Assembly: GCA_910577205.1 (NCBI GenBank)
Contig: CAJTMA010000009.1
Coordinates: 1-64,000, forward strand
Source: an uncultured Alphaproteobacteria bacterium
GTDB lineage: Bacteria > Pseudomonadota > Alphaproteobacteria > RF32 > CAG-239
Reading direction: 5' to 3'
Length of the DNA: 64,000 nt
Within the stretch, counting starts at the first letter, position 1; each line of letters starts with the position of its first letter. The notes beneath the pieces are model-generated. The model did no database searches. It saw only the letters and a list, made by a program, of their open reading frames with translations, and was not told the origin of the DNA. The position numbers and the translations under genes were made by a program. Positions 1 through 8,989 of the stretch are shown piece after piece.

Positions 1-475
1 ATCGCGTGGCACGGATTTCCATTTCTACCAAATCCAACAATTCAGGATCATCTACTTGGTCTACTTTATTCATGTAAACAACCAAGGCAGGAACGCCAAC
101 CTGACGTGCCAACAAGATGTGTTCACGGGTCTGCGGCATCGGACCGTCTGCGGAAGATACAACCAAGATTGCACCGTCCATCTGAGCTGCACCGGTAATC
201 ATGTTTTTAACATAGTCGGCGTGGCCCGGGCAGTCTACGTGTGCATAGTGACGGTTCGGGGTTTCATATTCTACGTGTGAGGTAGAAATGGTAATACCGC
301 GTGCTTTTTCTTCAGGCGCTTTGTCAATCTGATCATAAGCGGTAAAGCTTGCGCCGCCTTCTTCTGCCAATACTTTGGTGATTGCGGCTGTTAATGTGGT
401 TTTACCGTGGTCTACGTGACCAATCGTACCAATGTTGCAGTGCGGCTTCGTCCGCTCAAATTTCTCTTTTGCCAT
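1..475 (-). CDS. tuf: Elongation factor Tu, N-terminal part (cut by window edge)
   Basis: GTPase that delivers aminoacyl-tRNA to the ribosome A site. About 158 N-terminal residues are present and the gene runs off the left edge. Visible motifs are MAKEKFERTKPHCNIGTIGH at the start, the P-loop GHVDHGKTT, the switch I segment EKARGITIS, the switch II motif DCPGHADY and the base-recognition motif NKVD. The ATG at 475 is preceded by GGAG at a normal distance. It is the last gene of the str operon rpsL-rpsG-fusA-tuf. A long palindrome (520-649) separates it from fusA. Confidence 0.98.
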   Translation of the reverse strand, partial: MAKEKFERTKPHCNIGTIGHVDHGKTTLTAAITKVLAEEGGASFTAYDQIDKAPEEKARGITISTSHVEYETPNRHYAHVDCPGHADYVKNMITGAAQMDGAILVVSSADGPMPQTREHILLARQVGVPALVVYMNKVDQVDDPELLDLVEMEIRATR

Positions 476-519
476 TTAGATTTACTCCAAATTAAAATTA
501 GTTATTAAATAAAAATTTA

Positions 520-649
520 AAATCATAAATCAGATAATGAGGATAATAAGAGTGAAACACGGAACGGAAAACCGGAGCGTACATAGAAGTACGTGAGGAT
601 TTGAGTACCGGATTTCGCTCTTAGAATCCCATTAGATGAATTATGAATT
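520..649 (+). repeat. Long imperfect palindrome A, between fusA and tuf
   Basis: The arms are about 46 nt each. The left arm begins AAATCATAAATCAG and the reverse complement of the right arm begins AATTCATAATTCAT; they match at roughly four of five positions, with small regularly spaced mismatches. The right arm covers the last two fusA codons and its stop (641-643). The centre contains the core AGCGTACATAGAAGTACG followed by TGAGGAT, in which CGTAC and GTACG form an inner hairpin. The same core occurs at 25.1-25.4 kb and 26.69 kb. The strand given is the one that reads the core in this form. Function is unknown. Confidence 0.85.
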
Positions 650-2716
650 TTTGGCTTTGATACCTTCCGCAACCTCCCGCGGTACTTCAGCATAATGGTC
701 AAATACCATCGTAAACTGAGCACGACCCTGGGACAGAGAGCGCAAAGTATTAACATAACCAAACATATTTGCCAAAGGTACGCTGGCATCAACCACACGG
801 GCATTACCGCGTTGATCCATACCGCTTACCAAACCGCGGCGTGAGTTCAGGTCACCGATGATGTCACCCATATATTCTTCAGGAGTAACAACTTCGACTT
901 TCATAATCGGCTCCAAGAGTCTTGCATTTGCCTGACGCATACCTTCACGGAAAGCAGCGCGGGCAGCAATTTCGAAGCACATAACATTCGAGTCGACTTC
1001 GTGATAAGCACCATCATAAAGGGTACATTTAACACCGGTTACGGGATATCCGGCCAAAACACCGGCATCCATAGCCGTACGCAGACCTTTTTCAACGCCC
1101 GGAATATATTCTTTAGGAACGTTACCGCCAACAACGGTATTGTTAAATTCAAATCCGGTATAACCTTCCATCGGTTCAAATTTGATTTTAACTTTCGCAA
1201 ACTGACCGGCACCACCAGATTGTTTCTTGTGAGTATATTCAATATCACAAGGTTTGGTAATGGTTTCACGATAAGCAACTTGCGGATCACCGACATTAGC
1301 TTCAACTTTGAATTCACGTTTCAAACGGTCAACGATAATTTCGAGGTGCAATTCACCCATACCGCTGATGATGGTTTGACCGGAATCGGGGTCAGAAGAA
1401 ACGCGGAAAGAAGGATCTTCCATTGCCAAACGAGACAAAGCCAATCCCATTTTTTCAACGTCAGCTTTAGTTTTCGGCTCAACAGCCAACTGAATAACCG
1501 GATCCGGGAATTCCATGTTTTCCAAAACAATCGGATTTGAAGCTTCGCACAAGGTATCACCCGTTGTTGTGTCTTTCAAACCAGCCAAAGCAACGATATC
1601 ACCGGCATGAGCTTCTTTTAAATCTTCACGTTTGTTAGCATGCATCAACAACATACGACCGACGCGTTCTTTCTTATCTTTAACAGAGTTATAGATATAA
1701 GAACCGGCAGTCATCGTACCCGAATAAATACGGGTAAAGGTCAAAGAACCAACAAACGGGTCATTCATGATTTTGAATGCCAGGGCAGACAACGGCGCGT
1801 TGTCATCCGGACGACGTTCAATAACTTCGTCAGTACCCGGTTTTACACCTTCAATCGCCGGAATATCCAACGGTGATGGCAAGTAATCAATAACCGCATC
1901 CAACAAAGGCTGAACACCTTTATTTTTGAAAGCTGTACCACAAAGAACCGGAACAAAAGCTTGAGAAATCGTACCTTTACGGATACATTTTTTCAGGGTT
2001 TCAACAGAAATTTCTTTACCTTCAAAGAAATCTTCCATTGCTTTTTCATCCTGTTCAACAGCAGCTTCAATTAATTGATTGTGATATTCTTCAGCCTTGT
2101 CTTTCAATTCAGCCGGAATTTCTTCAACATTAATCGGAGAATCAGCAGCATCGCCGGTATAAACAATTGCTTTCATTTGCAGCAAGTCAATAATACCTTT
2201 GAATTCAGCTTCAGCACCGATAGGCAGCTGCAAAGCGAGCGGTGTAGCGCCCAGACGGTCTTTAATCATATCCAGACAGCGATAGAAGTTCGCGCCGATA
2301 CGGTCCATCTTGTTGCAGAAGCAAATACGGGGAACGCCGTATTTGTCAGCCTGACGCCAAACGGTTTCAGACTGCGGTTCAACACCGGCAACAGAGTCAA
2401 ATACGGTAATTGCACCGTCAAGAACACGCAGAGAACGTTCAACTTCAACAGTAAAGTCAACGTGACCCGGCGTATCAATGATATTGACGCGATGGTTTTT
2501 CCAGAAGCAGGTTGTTGCCGCGGAGGTAATGGTAATACCGCGTTCCTGTTCCTGTTCCATCCAGTCCATGGTGGCAGCACCATCATGGGTTTCACCGATT
2601 TTGTGGTTCACACCTGTAAAATACAGAATACGTTCAGTGGTCGTGGTTTTACCGGCATCGATGTGAGCCATGATACCGATGTTGCGATACATTTCCAGTT
2701 TATGTGTACGAGCCAT
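641..2716 (-). CDS. fusA: Elongation factor G
   Basis: Ribosomal translocase GTPase, also used in ribosome recycling; 691 residues, the usual length. It starts MARTHKLEMYRNIGIMAHID and shows the P-loop AHIDAGKTTTTER, switch motif ERGITITSAA, DTPGHVDFT and NKMD, followed by the EF-G domain IV/V sequence ending in the typical GYVNTLRSLSQGRAQFTM region. It lies 18 bp after rpsG in the str operon. The 3' end is part of the right arm of palindrome A, so the stop codon sits inside a predicted long duplex. Confidence 0.99.
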   Translation of the reverse strand: MARTHKLEMYRNIGIMAHIDAGKTTTTERILYFTGVNHKIGETHDGAATMDWMEQEQERGITITSAATTCFWKNHRVNIIDTPGHVDFTVEVERSLRVLDGAITVFDSVAGVEPQSETVWRQADKYGVPRICFCNKMDRIGANFYRCLDMIKDRLGATPLALQLPIGAEAEFKGIIDLLQMKAIVYTGDAADSPINVEEIPAELKDKAEEYHNQLIEAAVEQDEKAMEDFFEGKEISVETLKKCIRKGTISQAFVPVLCGTAFKNKGVQPLLDAVIDYLPSPLDIPAIEGVKPGTDEVIERRPDDNAPLSALAFKIMNDPFVGSLTFTRIYSGTMTAGSYIYNSVKDKKERVGRMLLMHANKREDLKEAHAGDIVALAGLKDTTTGDTLCEASNPIVLENMEFPDPVIQLAVEPKTKADVEKMGLALSRLAMEDPSFRVSSDPDSGQTIISGMGELHLEIIVDRLKREFKVEANVGDPQVAYRETITKPCDIEYTHKKQSGGAGQFAKVKIKFEPMEGYTGFEFNNTVVGGNVPKEYIPGVEKGLRTAMDAGVLAGYPVTGVKCTLYDGAYHEVDSNVMCFEIAARAAFREGMRQANARLLEPIMKVEVVTPEEYMGDIIGDLNSRRGLVSGMDQRGNARVVDASVPLANMFGYVNTLRSLSQGRAQFTMVFDHYAEVPREVAEGIKAKNS

Positions 2717-2734
2717 TGTCTTGTCCCTGTATAA

Positions 2735-3205
2735 TTAGAATTTGTAGTGAGAGAAAGCTTTGTTAGCTTCGGCCATTTTATGGGTATCTTCACGTTTCTT
2801 AACGGCAGAACCTTTATTGGCGAAAGCATCCAGCAATTCGTTAGCCAGTCTCTCGGTCATGGTTGTTTCAGAACGTTTCTGAGCTGCGGCAATAATCCAA
2901 CGAATAGCCAGAGCCTGACGGCGTTCCGGACGAACCTCGCAAGGAACTTGATAAGTTGCACCACCAACGCGGCGGGACTTAACTTCGACAACCGGTTTAA
3001 CGTTATCAATAGCTTCGTTAAACACGCTCAAAGCTTCCTGTTTGGTTTTAGCGGCCAAAATATCGAAAGCAGAGTAAACAATTTTCTCAGCTACGGCTTT
3101 TTTACCGTCTTCCATAACATTATTAATAAATTTTGCGACTACCTTGTCATTATATTTAGCATCAGGCAGTACGATTCTCTTTTCAGCACTATGACGACGT
3201 GACAT
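2735..3205 (-). CDS. rpsG: 30S ribosomal protein S7
   Basis: Primary 16S rRNA-binding protein that nucleates the head of the small subunit; 156 residues, the standard length. It begins MSRRHSAEKRIVLPDAKY and contains the conserved segments VVEVKSRRVGGATYQVP and RRQALAIRWI. It follows rpsL by 12 bp, in the classical str order. In other bacteria S7 is the translational repressor of this operon; no such site was identified here. Confidence 0.99.
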   Translation of the reverse strand: MSRRHSAEKRIVLPDAKYNDKVVAKFINNVMEDGKKAVAEKIVYSAFDILAAKTKQEALSVFNEAIDNVKPVVEVKSRRVGGATYQVPCEVRPERRQALAIRWIIAAAQKRSETTMTERLANELLDAFANKGSAVKKREDTHKMAEANKAFSHYKF

Positions 3206-3217
3206 TATCTATATCTC

Positions 3218-3589
3218 CTATTTAGGTCTCTTAGCGCCGTACAGAGAACGACGTTTACGACGTTTAGAAACACCTTGAGTATCCAAGGTACCGCGAATAA
3301 TATGATAACGAACACCAGGCAAGTCTTTTACACGGCCTCCTCTAATCAGCACCACTGAGTGTTCTTGCAGGTTGTGACCTTCACCAGGGATATAGCTGAT
3401 TACTTCAAAGCCGTTTGTCAAGCGTACGCGAGCCACTTTACGCAAAGCGGAGTTCGGTTTTTTCGGGGTTGTTGTATAAACCCTTGTACAAACACCGCGT
3501 TTTTGAGGGCAAGCTTTCAAAGCCGGAACTTTGTTTCTTTTCACTTTTGGTGTTCGTGATTTACGAATTAACTGATTAATTGTAGGCAT
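3218..3589 (-). CDS. rpsL: 30S ribosomal protein S12
   Basis: Decoding-centre protein of the small subunit; 123 residues. It starts MPTINQLIRKSRTPK and carries the KKPNSALRKVARVRL and PGEGHNLQEHSVVLIRGGRV motifs around the lysines linked to streptomycin resistance in other bacteria. The start was set at the ATG at 3589 because AAGGAA lies 7 nt upstream; an in-frame GTG just before it is too close to that site. First gene of the str operon, with a leader of about 165 nt from the predicted promoter. Confidence 0.99.
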   Translation of the reverse strand: MPTINQLIRKSRTPKVKRNKVPALKACPQKRGVCTRVYTTTPKKPNSALRKVARVRLTNGFEVISYIPGEGHNLQEHSVVLIRGGRVKDLPGVRYHIIRGTLDTQGVSKRRKRRSLYGAKRPK

Positions 3590-3761
3590 CACTAATTTCC
3601 TTAAAATTTAAATTTACATTTTTAACATAAAACACCCGATTCACAAAACATCACTGTTTTGTGGAACAGGGCTAAAACTACAGCAGAACTAGACATTGTC
3701 TGGGTTTGCGTCATTTTAATTTCACTCATCTCCTTAGTCATAAGGTTCAAAGTTTGAGCGC

Positions 3762-3790
3762 ATACTAGATGAACGTGCCGCAATAGTCAA
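3762..3790 (-). promoter_or_regulatory. Sigma-70-type promoter of the str operon
   Basis: On the minus strand TTGACT (3790-3785) and TAGTAT (3767-3762) are separated by 17 bp, a near-consensus housekeeping promoter facing rpsL. Predicted transcription start is near 3755. Assigned by eye from the motif and its position. Confidence 0.6.
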
Positions 3791-3817
3791 CAGCTTTTTA
3801 CAAAAAAACCTCTTTTT

Positions 3818-3955
3818 GAGTCTAAAAAACTTTTACCTTTCCTTAACCTTTACCACAAGTGAGTCCCCGCAGGCCTTTATAAGACTCTATTCCGGAATTT
3901 TCTTCCGCATATTATCAAACAGCTACACCGCGACTCTTTTGAGTCCATTTGAGTC
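3818..3955. promoter_or_regulatory. Cluster of GANTC sites between rpsL and kdsD
   Basis: Six GANTC sites lie within 138 bp: 3818, 3861, 3883, 3932, 3941 and 3951. All are the GAGTC/GACTC form, and a seventh (GATTC) lies at 3638. Chance expectation is about one per 256 bp. GANTC is the recognition site of the cell-cycle methyltransferase CcrM in alphaproteobacteria. The cluster fills the otherwise gene-free divergent region between the str promoter and kdsD. The rest of the 3590-4105 gap is AT-rich leader and upstream DNA. Confidence 0.6.
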
Positions 3956-4105
3956 TATTTAAATAAAACACAAACCTCAGCTTACAAAATTTCTTCTCCC
4001 GATAAAAAATAATTTCTGTCAGGTATAACCGCTAAAAAAAACTTGCCTTTTGCGGCATAAAATAATACGTTCAAAACATCTTGAATTGTTTTTAAAGGAT
4101 TGACT

Positions 4106-5077
4106 ATGACCGCTGAAGAAAATACAGACCTGCAGTCCGCCCGCCGGACTCTTGATAAAGAAATCGAAGCCCTGCGCATGATGGAAAATGGCCTCGACAA
4201 CAGCTTGACCCAAGCGCTGGATTTGATGCAGAAAACAACCGGACGCGTTATTATCACCGGCATGGGAAAATCCGGTCACGTCGGCTCTAAAATTGCGGCG
4301 ACTATGGCCTCGACAGGCACACCGTCTTTCTTTGTACATCCCGGCGAAGCCAGCCACGGCGATTTGGGCATGGTTACCCCTAACGATATTGTCGTTGCCA
4401 TTTCTAATTCCGGCGAAACCAAAGAACTCTCAGATATCATCATTTATTGCAAACGTTACGGCATCCCTTTGATTGCCGTCACAAAAAATGCGAACAGCGC
4501 TCTCGGCCGCGCCGGCGATGTTCTGCTTAAGCTGCCGGATGACGGCGAAGCTTGCCCGCTGGGATTAGCTCCGACATCATCAACCACAGCCACCATGGTA
4601 TTAGGTGATATTCTGGCGGTTTGCCTGCTGGAACGCAAAGGTTTTTCCAAAACGGATTTCAAACAACGTCACCCGGGCGGCAAATTAGGCGCATTTCTGC
4701 AAAAAGTTTCTGACCTGATGCATAAAGGCAGCGAAATTCCGCTGGTCAGTGAAAACGCCTCAATGCAAAACGCCTTGTTGGAAATGACATCTAAAATGCT
4801 GGGCTGCGTCGGCGTTACCAATGATAACGGCGAACTGCTGGGCATTATCACGGACGGCGATCTCCGCCGCTGCATTTCTCCCGATATGCTTGGCAAAAAT
4901 GTTTCTGAAATCATGACCCGTAATCCGAAAACAACCACTCCGGACATTTTGGTAGCGGAAGCCGTTAACATTATGAACAACACCGGCAAAGGCATTACCC
5001 AGCTGTTTGTTCTTGATGACAACAAACCTGTCGGCATTGTCCATTTGCATGACTGCCTGCGTGCCGGAGCTGCTTAG
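4106..5077 (+). CDS. kdsD: Arabinose-5-phosphate isomerase
   Basis: Interconverts D-ribulose 5-phosphate and D-arabinose 5-phosphate, the first step towards Kdo for the lipopolysaccharide inner core; 323 residues. An N-terminal SIS domain contains GRVIITGMGKSGHVG and the SNSGET sugar-phosphate loop; two CBS domains follow (about residues 205-320) with VGVTNDNGELLGIITDGDLR. ATG at 4106 was chosen over an upstream TTG because AAAGGA lies about 6 nt before it. It abuts lptC and heads the LPS export cluster. KpsF is a paralogue of the same family; the lpt context favours kdsD. Confidence 0.93.
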   Translation: MTAEENTDLQSARRTLDKEIEALRMMENGLDNSLTQALDLMQKTTGRVIITGMGKSGHVGSKIAATMASTGTPSFFVHPGEASHGDLGMVTPNDIVVAISNSGETKELSDIIIYCKRYGIPLIAVTKNANSALGRAGDVLLKLPDDGEACPLGLAPTSSTTATMVLGDILAVCLLERKGFSKTDFKQRHPGGKLGAFLQKVSDLMHKGSEIPLVSENASMQNALLEMTSKMLGCVGVTNDNGELLGIITDGDLRRCISPDMLGKNVSEIMTRNPKTTTPDILVAEAVNIMNNTGKGITQLFVLDDNKPVGIVHLHDCLRAGAA

Positions 5078-5749
5078 GTGTTTGATTCGCAAAAAATTGA
5101 CGCTTATTTTAACGGCGAAAAAAATCTTCGGCAACAAACCGAAACATCTTTGGCGCGCCGTGCAAAAATAATGCGCTGGATTAAACTGGCTCTTCCCTGC
5201 TTTGCCGCTTTGCTCATCGGCCTGCTGATTATCATCCCGCATTTGCAGAATGACGGCAGCCGGATGGATATGGACGTCACGCTTCCCAAGAAAGGCGAGC
5301 TGGAAAAACTTCACATGGAAGAAACTGTTTTTTACATCACCGATGCGGACAATAAAGTAAACAATTTTAACGCTGATAAAATTGATGAAACCGAGCCCGG
5401 TTCTAAATTATTGAAACTGACCAACCCGCAAGGGATAGTTCCCGGTTCGAATCAGACTTGGGTTAACATCCAAGCGCCAACCGGCTACTTTAACCAGCTT
5501 AACAGCGTCTTACAGCTGATAGATAATGTTGAAATGTTTTACAGCGACGGCATGACGGCCCACAGCACCGAAATGTTTTTTGATTTCAAACACTCTAAAG
5601 CCTATGGTGTCAAACCCGTTACTGTAGACGGCGAAACAAGCCATATTGAGGCCGAGGGTTTTGAATATGACAACAAGAAAAATCTGTTGACTTTCACCGG
5701 CAAAACATACATCACCATTCCTGAAGAACAATTAAAAGGCAACGACTAA
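5078..5749 (+). CDS. lptC: LPS export protein LptC
   Basis: Bitopic inner-membrane protein that passes LPS from the LptB2FG transporter to LptA; 223 residues. One membrane segment (about residues 36-53, LALPCFAALLIGLLIII) follows a short basic cytoplasmic end, then comes a periplasmic OstA-like beta domain. It starts with GTG directly after the kdsD stop, with GGAG about 8 nt upstream, which suggests translational coupling. Sequence in this family is weakly conserved; the call rests on topology and on lying between kdsD and lptA. Confidence 0.85.
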   Translation: MFDSQKIDAYFNGEKNLRQQTETSLARRAKIMRWIKLALPCFAALLIGLLIIIPHLQNDGSRMDMDVTLPKKGELEKLHMEETVFYITDADNKVNNFNADKIDETEPGSKLLKLTNPQGIVPGSNQTWVNIQAPTGYFNQLNSVLQLIDNVEMFYSDGMTAHSTEMFFDFKHSKAYGVKPVTVDGETSHIEAEGFEYDNKKNLLTFTGKTYITIPEEQLKGND

Positions 5750-6612
5750 TGCAAAAATCCGCATATTTTCTGGCTTTGACTATCGCTCTCGCTTTTCCGG
5801 CACACGCTGAAGATATCCGCTTAACCGCAGACGACAAAGTCGAATGGCATCAGAATGAACAAAAAATGGTAGCCGTCGGCAACGCCATTGCCACGAAAAA
5901 AGACATGAACATCCGTGCCGATCAAATGACTGCCTTTTATGAAAGCAGTAAAAAAGGCGGCGAAAAAGCCCGCACCAACATCCGCGATGTCCATGCGCAA
6001 GGCGGTGTTGTCATCACTTCGCCTACGGCCAAAGCCTATGGCGATACAATGGATTACAATCTTATCACAGACGTAATGGTTTTGCAGGGAGAGCCTGTTT
6101 CCAAAATCCTCACCAATGACGGCAAAACCATCACCGCCACGGATAACATCACTTATTATCCTTCAGAAAACAAGGCAATTGCTTTTGGGGATGTCATTGC
6201 CAAAAATGATGACAGCACCATTTACTCAAACAAAATGGTCAGCTACTTCACCCAAAACAGCGAAGGACAGTCTGAATTGGATAAGGTCGAAATTTATTCA
6301 GACAATAATGAAGTACGGATTGTCAATGACCAAGCCATCGTCACCGGAGAACAAGGCGTTTACCTCCCCAAAATTAACAAAGTCCGCCTGTATCGCAATG
6401 TTGTTATTAACCAAGACGGCAATATCTTAAAAGGCGACTTTGCGGAAACTGACCTGAAAACCGGCATCAGCCGTGTCTTGTCAGACAAAAAATCAGGAAA
6501 GCGCGTTTCCGGCATCTTTATTGAAAAAGACAAAGCAGAAAAAGAACAACAGCTTCCGGCAGATAACACGGCCGCCCCGGAAAACAAATCAACCGACTGG
6601 AACCTTAAATAA
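5749..6612 (+). CDS. lptA: LPS transport periplasmic protein LptA
   Basis: Periplasmic beta-jellyroll bridge protein that carries LPS across the envelope; 287 residues, longer than the roughly 185 residues of E. coli LptA. A signal peptide (MQKSAYFLALTIALAFPAHA, cleaved near residue 20) is followed by OstA-type repeats such as VGNAIATKKDMNIRADQMTAFY. The C-terminus is a charged, Lys/Glu-rich tail after about residue 255. Its ATG overlaps the lptC stop (TAATG), so translation is probably coupled. Confidence 0.9.
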   Translation: MQKSAYFLALTIALAFPAHAEDIRLTADDKVEWHQNEQKMVAVGNAIATKKDMNIRADQMTAFYESSKKGGEKARTNIRDVHAQGGVVITSPTAKAYGDTMDYNLITDVMVLQGEPVSKILTNDGKTITATDNITYYPSENKAIAFGDVIAKNDDSTIYSNKMVSYFTQNSEGQSELDKVEIYSDNNEVRIVNDQAIVTGEQGVYLPKINKVRLYRNVVINQDGNILKGDFAETDLKTGISRVLSDKKSGKRVSGIFIEKDKAEKEQQLPADNTAAPENKSTDWNLK

Positions 6613-6626
6613 GCAAAGCAAAAAAG

Positions 6627-7367
6627 ATGAATAAATTCGATTCCGTTTCTACTCTTGAAGTCTTTAACATCGGCAAAAAATATAAAAACCGTCCAGTGCT
6701 GCGCAATGTATCGCTGAACGTCCGCCGCGGGGAAGCTGTCGGCCTGCTCGGCCCTAACGGCGCAGGCAAAACCACTTGCTTTTATTGTGTTACCGGGCTG
6801 ATTACGCCGGATTACGGTGACGTGCATATTGACGGCCATGATATTACCAACCTGCCGATGTATCGCCGCGCCCGTATGGGAATTGGCTACCTGCCGCAGG
6901 AAGCATCAATCTTCCGGGCGCTGACCGTAGAAGAAAACATCAAAGCCATCCTGGAAATTGTAATTGACGATGAAAGCCGCCGGGAAAATATGCTTGAAGA
7001 ACTGTTATCGGAGTTCTCCATTGCCCATCTGCGCAAATCACCGGCCATAGCCTTATCCGGTGGTGAACGCCGCCGTCTGGAAATTGCCCGTGCACTCGCC
7101 AGCCAACCCAACTTTATCTTGCTGGATGAACCCTTAGCAGGTATTGACCCGATTGCCGTCGGCGAAATCCGCAATTTGGTTTCCCAATTAAAACACCGCG
7201 GCTTAGGCGTATTAATTACCGACCATAACGTCCGTGAAACCTTGGATATTACCGACAGAGCCTATATCTTACACGGAGGAACCGTTTTAATGGAAGGCAA
7301 CCCCGATGAAATCGTCAACAACAAAGAAGTCCGAAAAGTCTACCTGGGTGACAACTTCTCCATGTAA
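6627..7367 (+). CDS. lptB: LPS export ABC transporter ATPase LptB
   Basis: Cytoplasmic ATPase that powers LPS extraction by LptB2FG; 246 residues. Walker A GPNGAGKTT (about residues 38-46), Q-loop YLPQE, signature LSGGERRR, Walker B FILLDEP and switch histidine in TDHNVRE are all present. The membrane subunits lptF and lptG are not in the window. It lies 14 bp after lptA and 20 bp before rpoN, the usual proteobacterial arrangement. Confidence 0.97.
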   Translation: MNKFDSVSTLEVFNIGKKYKNRPVLRNVSLNVRRGEAVGLLGPNGAGKTTCFYCVTGLITPDYGDVHIDGHDITNLPMYRRARMGIGYLPQEASIFRALTVEENIKAILEIVIDDESRRENMLEELLSEFSIAHLRKSPAIALSGGERRRLEIARALASQPNFILLDEPLAGIDPIAVGEIRNLVSQLKHRGLGVLITDHNVRETLDITDRAYILHGGTVLMEGNPDEIVNNKEVRKVYLGDNFSM

Positions 7368-7387
7368 CCCGTGAAACGGCAGCTAGC

Positions 7388-8872
7388 ATGGCTCTTGCAC
7401 CCAAAATAGAAATCAGACAATCGCAGTCACTCTTAATGACCCCGCAACTGCGCCAGGCCATTAATTTACTGCAAATGTCTAATCTGGAACTGAACGAATT
7501 AGTTTCCAAAGAACTGGAAACCAATCCCTTGCTTGAGCGTGAAGATGAGCGGCTGAATGAAAATGAGCCGCGACAGCAAACAATTGACGACTACGACACC
7601 CCGCCGGCTGAAACGGAAGATACGTCCCCCGACATTGACTACGACAATAACTTTGATGACGATTTCGGCAGCGATCGCGAAGGATACGGCATATCTTCCG
7701 ATGCTGATTGGAAAGATTACCGCCCCGATCATATTGCCAACCCGGACGACAGTTTTGACTACTTTGAACAGAAGCTTGCCGCGGGTAAATCGCTCTATGC
7801 CTTTCTTGACGAACAAATACAACTCAACTTCAATACACCCAGAGAAAGAATAATTGCGGCTAGATTATGCGAATTTTTGGACGCAGCCGGTTACTTCCGC
7901 GGCAACTGTACAAAAATTGCCGAACGCTTGGGCATTAACGAAAGCGAAGTTGCCGACATCCTGGCCAAATTAAAAACGTTCGAACCATCCGGCATTTTTG
8001 CCGCATCTCTGGCTGAATGCCTGACAATCCAGCTGAAAGACCTGAACCGCTTTGATCCATATATGGAAATATTGGTAACACATTTGGATTGGGTCGCAGA
8101 ACGCCGCTTCAAAGATTTAAAAAAACTAGGCAATTTCAGCGATGAAGATTTAAGCTCCATGCTAAATGACCTTAAAGCGCTAAATCCCAAACCCGCTGCC
8201 GATTTTAACCATGACCTCACCTCATATATTATCCCGGATGTCTTTGTCAAAACCAACAAATACGGCGAATATTTGATTGAGCTGAACGCCCTTTCCCTGC
8301 CCAAGGTACTGATAAACCGGGAATATTACAGTGAAATCCGTAACCTTGGCAGCCAAAACAAAGAAGCCAAGCGCTATCTCAAAGACCGTATCAGCTCCGC
8401 CAATTTTCTCGTCAAAGCTTTGCACCAGCGCGCATCTACAATTTTGCGTGTCGCCGAAGAAATCGTCAAACGCCAGCGGGACTTTTTCGAAAAAGGGGTC
8501 GAACACCTCAAACCCATGTTGCTGCGCGATGTGGCCGAAGCTCTGGAAATGCACGAAAGCACCATCAGCCGCGTAACCACCCGCAAATATATGCACACGC
8601 CGCGCGGAATATTTGAGCTAAAATACTTTTTCTCAGCCGCTGCCGGCACTTACACCGGTGATGAAACAACCTCCGTCACGGCAATCAAACATCGCATCAA
8701 ACAGCTAACTGATGAAGAAAAACCGGACAATATCCTCTCTGATGACATGATTGTCGAGCTTCTCGCCCGGCAGGGAATCAAAATCGCCCGTCGTACAGTT
8801 GCCAAGTATCGCGAAGGCATGAATATCCCAACCTCTGGACAACGCAAAAGGCTGAAACGCAACAGCTTTTAA
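7388..8872 (+). CDS. rpoN: RNA polymerase sigma-54 factor
   Basis: Alternative sigma factor that needs AAA+ activators; 494 residues. Region I is the Gln/Leu-rich N-terminus (SLLMTPQLRQAINLLQMSN), region II is acidic (Asp/Glu-rich, about residues 58-105), and the core-binding and DNA-binding parts follow. The RpoN box ARRTVAKYRE that reads the -24 element is near residues 471-480. No sigma-54 activator is encoded in the window. Confidence 0.98.
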   Translation: MALAPKIEIRQSQSLLMTPQLRQAINLLQMSNLELNELVSKELETNPLLEREDERLNENEPRQQTIDDYDTPPAETEDTSPDIDYDNNFDDDFGSDREGYGISSDADWKDYRPDHIANPDDSFDYFEQKLAAGKSLYAFLDEQIQLNFNTPRERIIAARLCEFLDAAGYFRGNCTKIAERLGINESEVADILAKLKTFEPSGIFAASLAECLTIQLKDLNRFDPYMEILVTHLDWVAERRFKDLKKLGNFSDEDLSSMLNDLKALNPKPAADFNHDLTSYIIPDVFVKTNKYGEYLIELNALSLPKVLINREYYSEIRNLGSQNKEAKRYLKDRISSANFLVKALHQRASTILRVAEEIVKRQRDFFEKGVEHLKPMLLRDVAEALEMHESTISRVTTRKYMHTPRGIFELKYFFSAAAGTYTGDETTSVTAIKHRIKQLTDEEKPDNILSDDMIVELLARQGIKIARRTVAKYREGMNIPTSGQRKRLKRNSF

Positions 8873-8989
8873 CACTATCCACAGAATGCTTGCTTTTCAA
8901 AGAATCATAATATATATTGACTTTTAGAGAAATATAGAGTTATCTCTCATTTGAAAAGTTTTACTAATTCTATTTTGCAAGGAAAAATT

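Noticed and set aside
1001..2734. Long antisense reading frames over fusA, rpoB and rpoC
   Set aside because: They are shadows of codon-biased essential genes and lack ribosome sites.
3622..3714. Possible 30-codon leader peptide before rpsL
   Set aside because: AAGGAG is 12 nt from the ATG and no attenuation structure or amino-acid bias is evident.
8917..8945. Promoter TTGACT before hpf
   Set aside because: No acceptable -10 box at 16-18 bp spacing.
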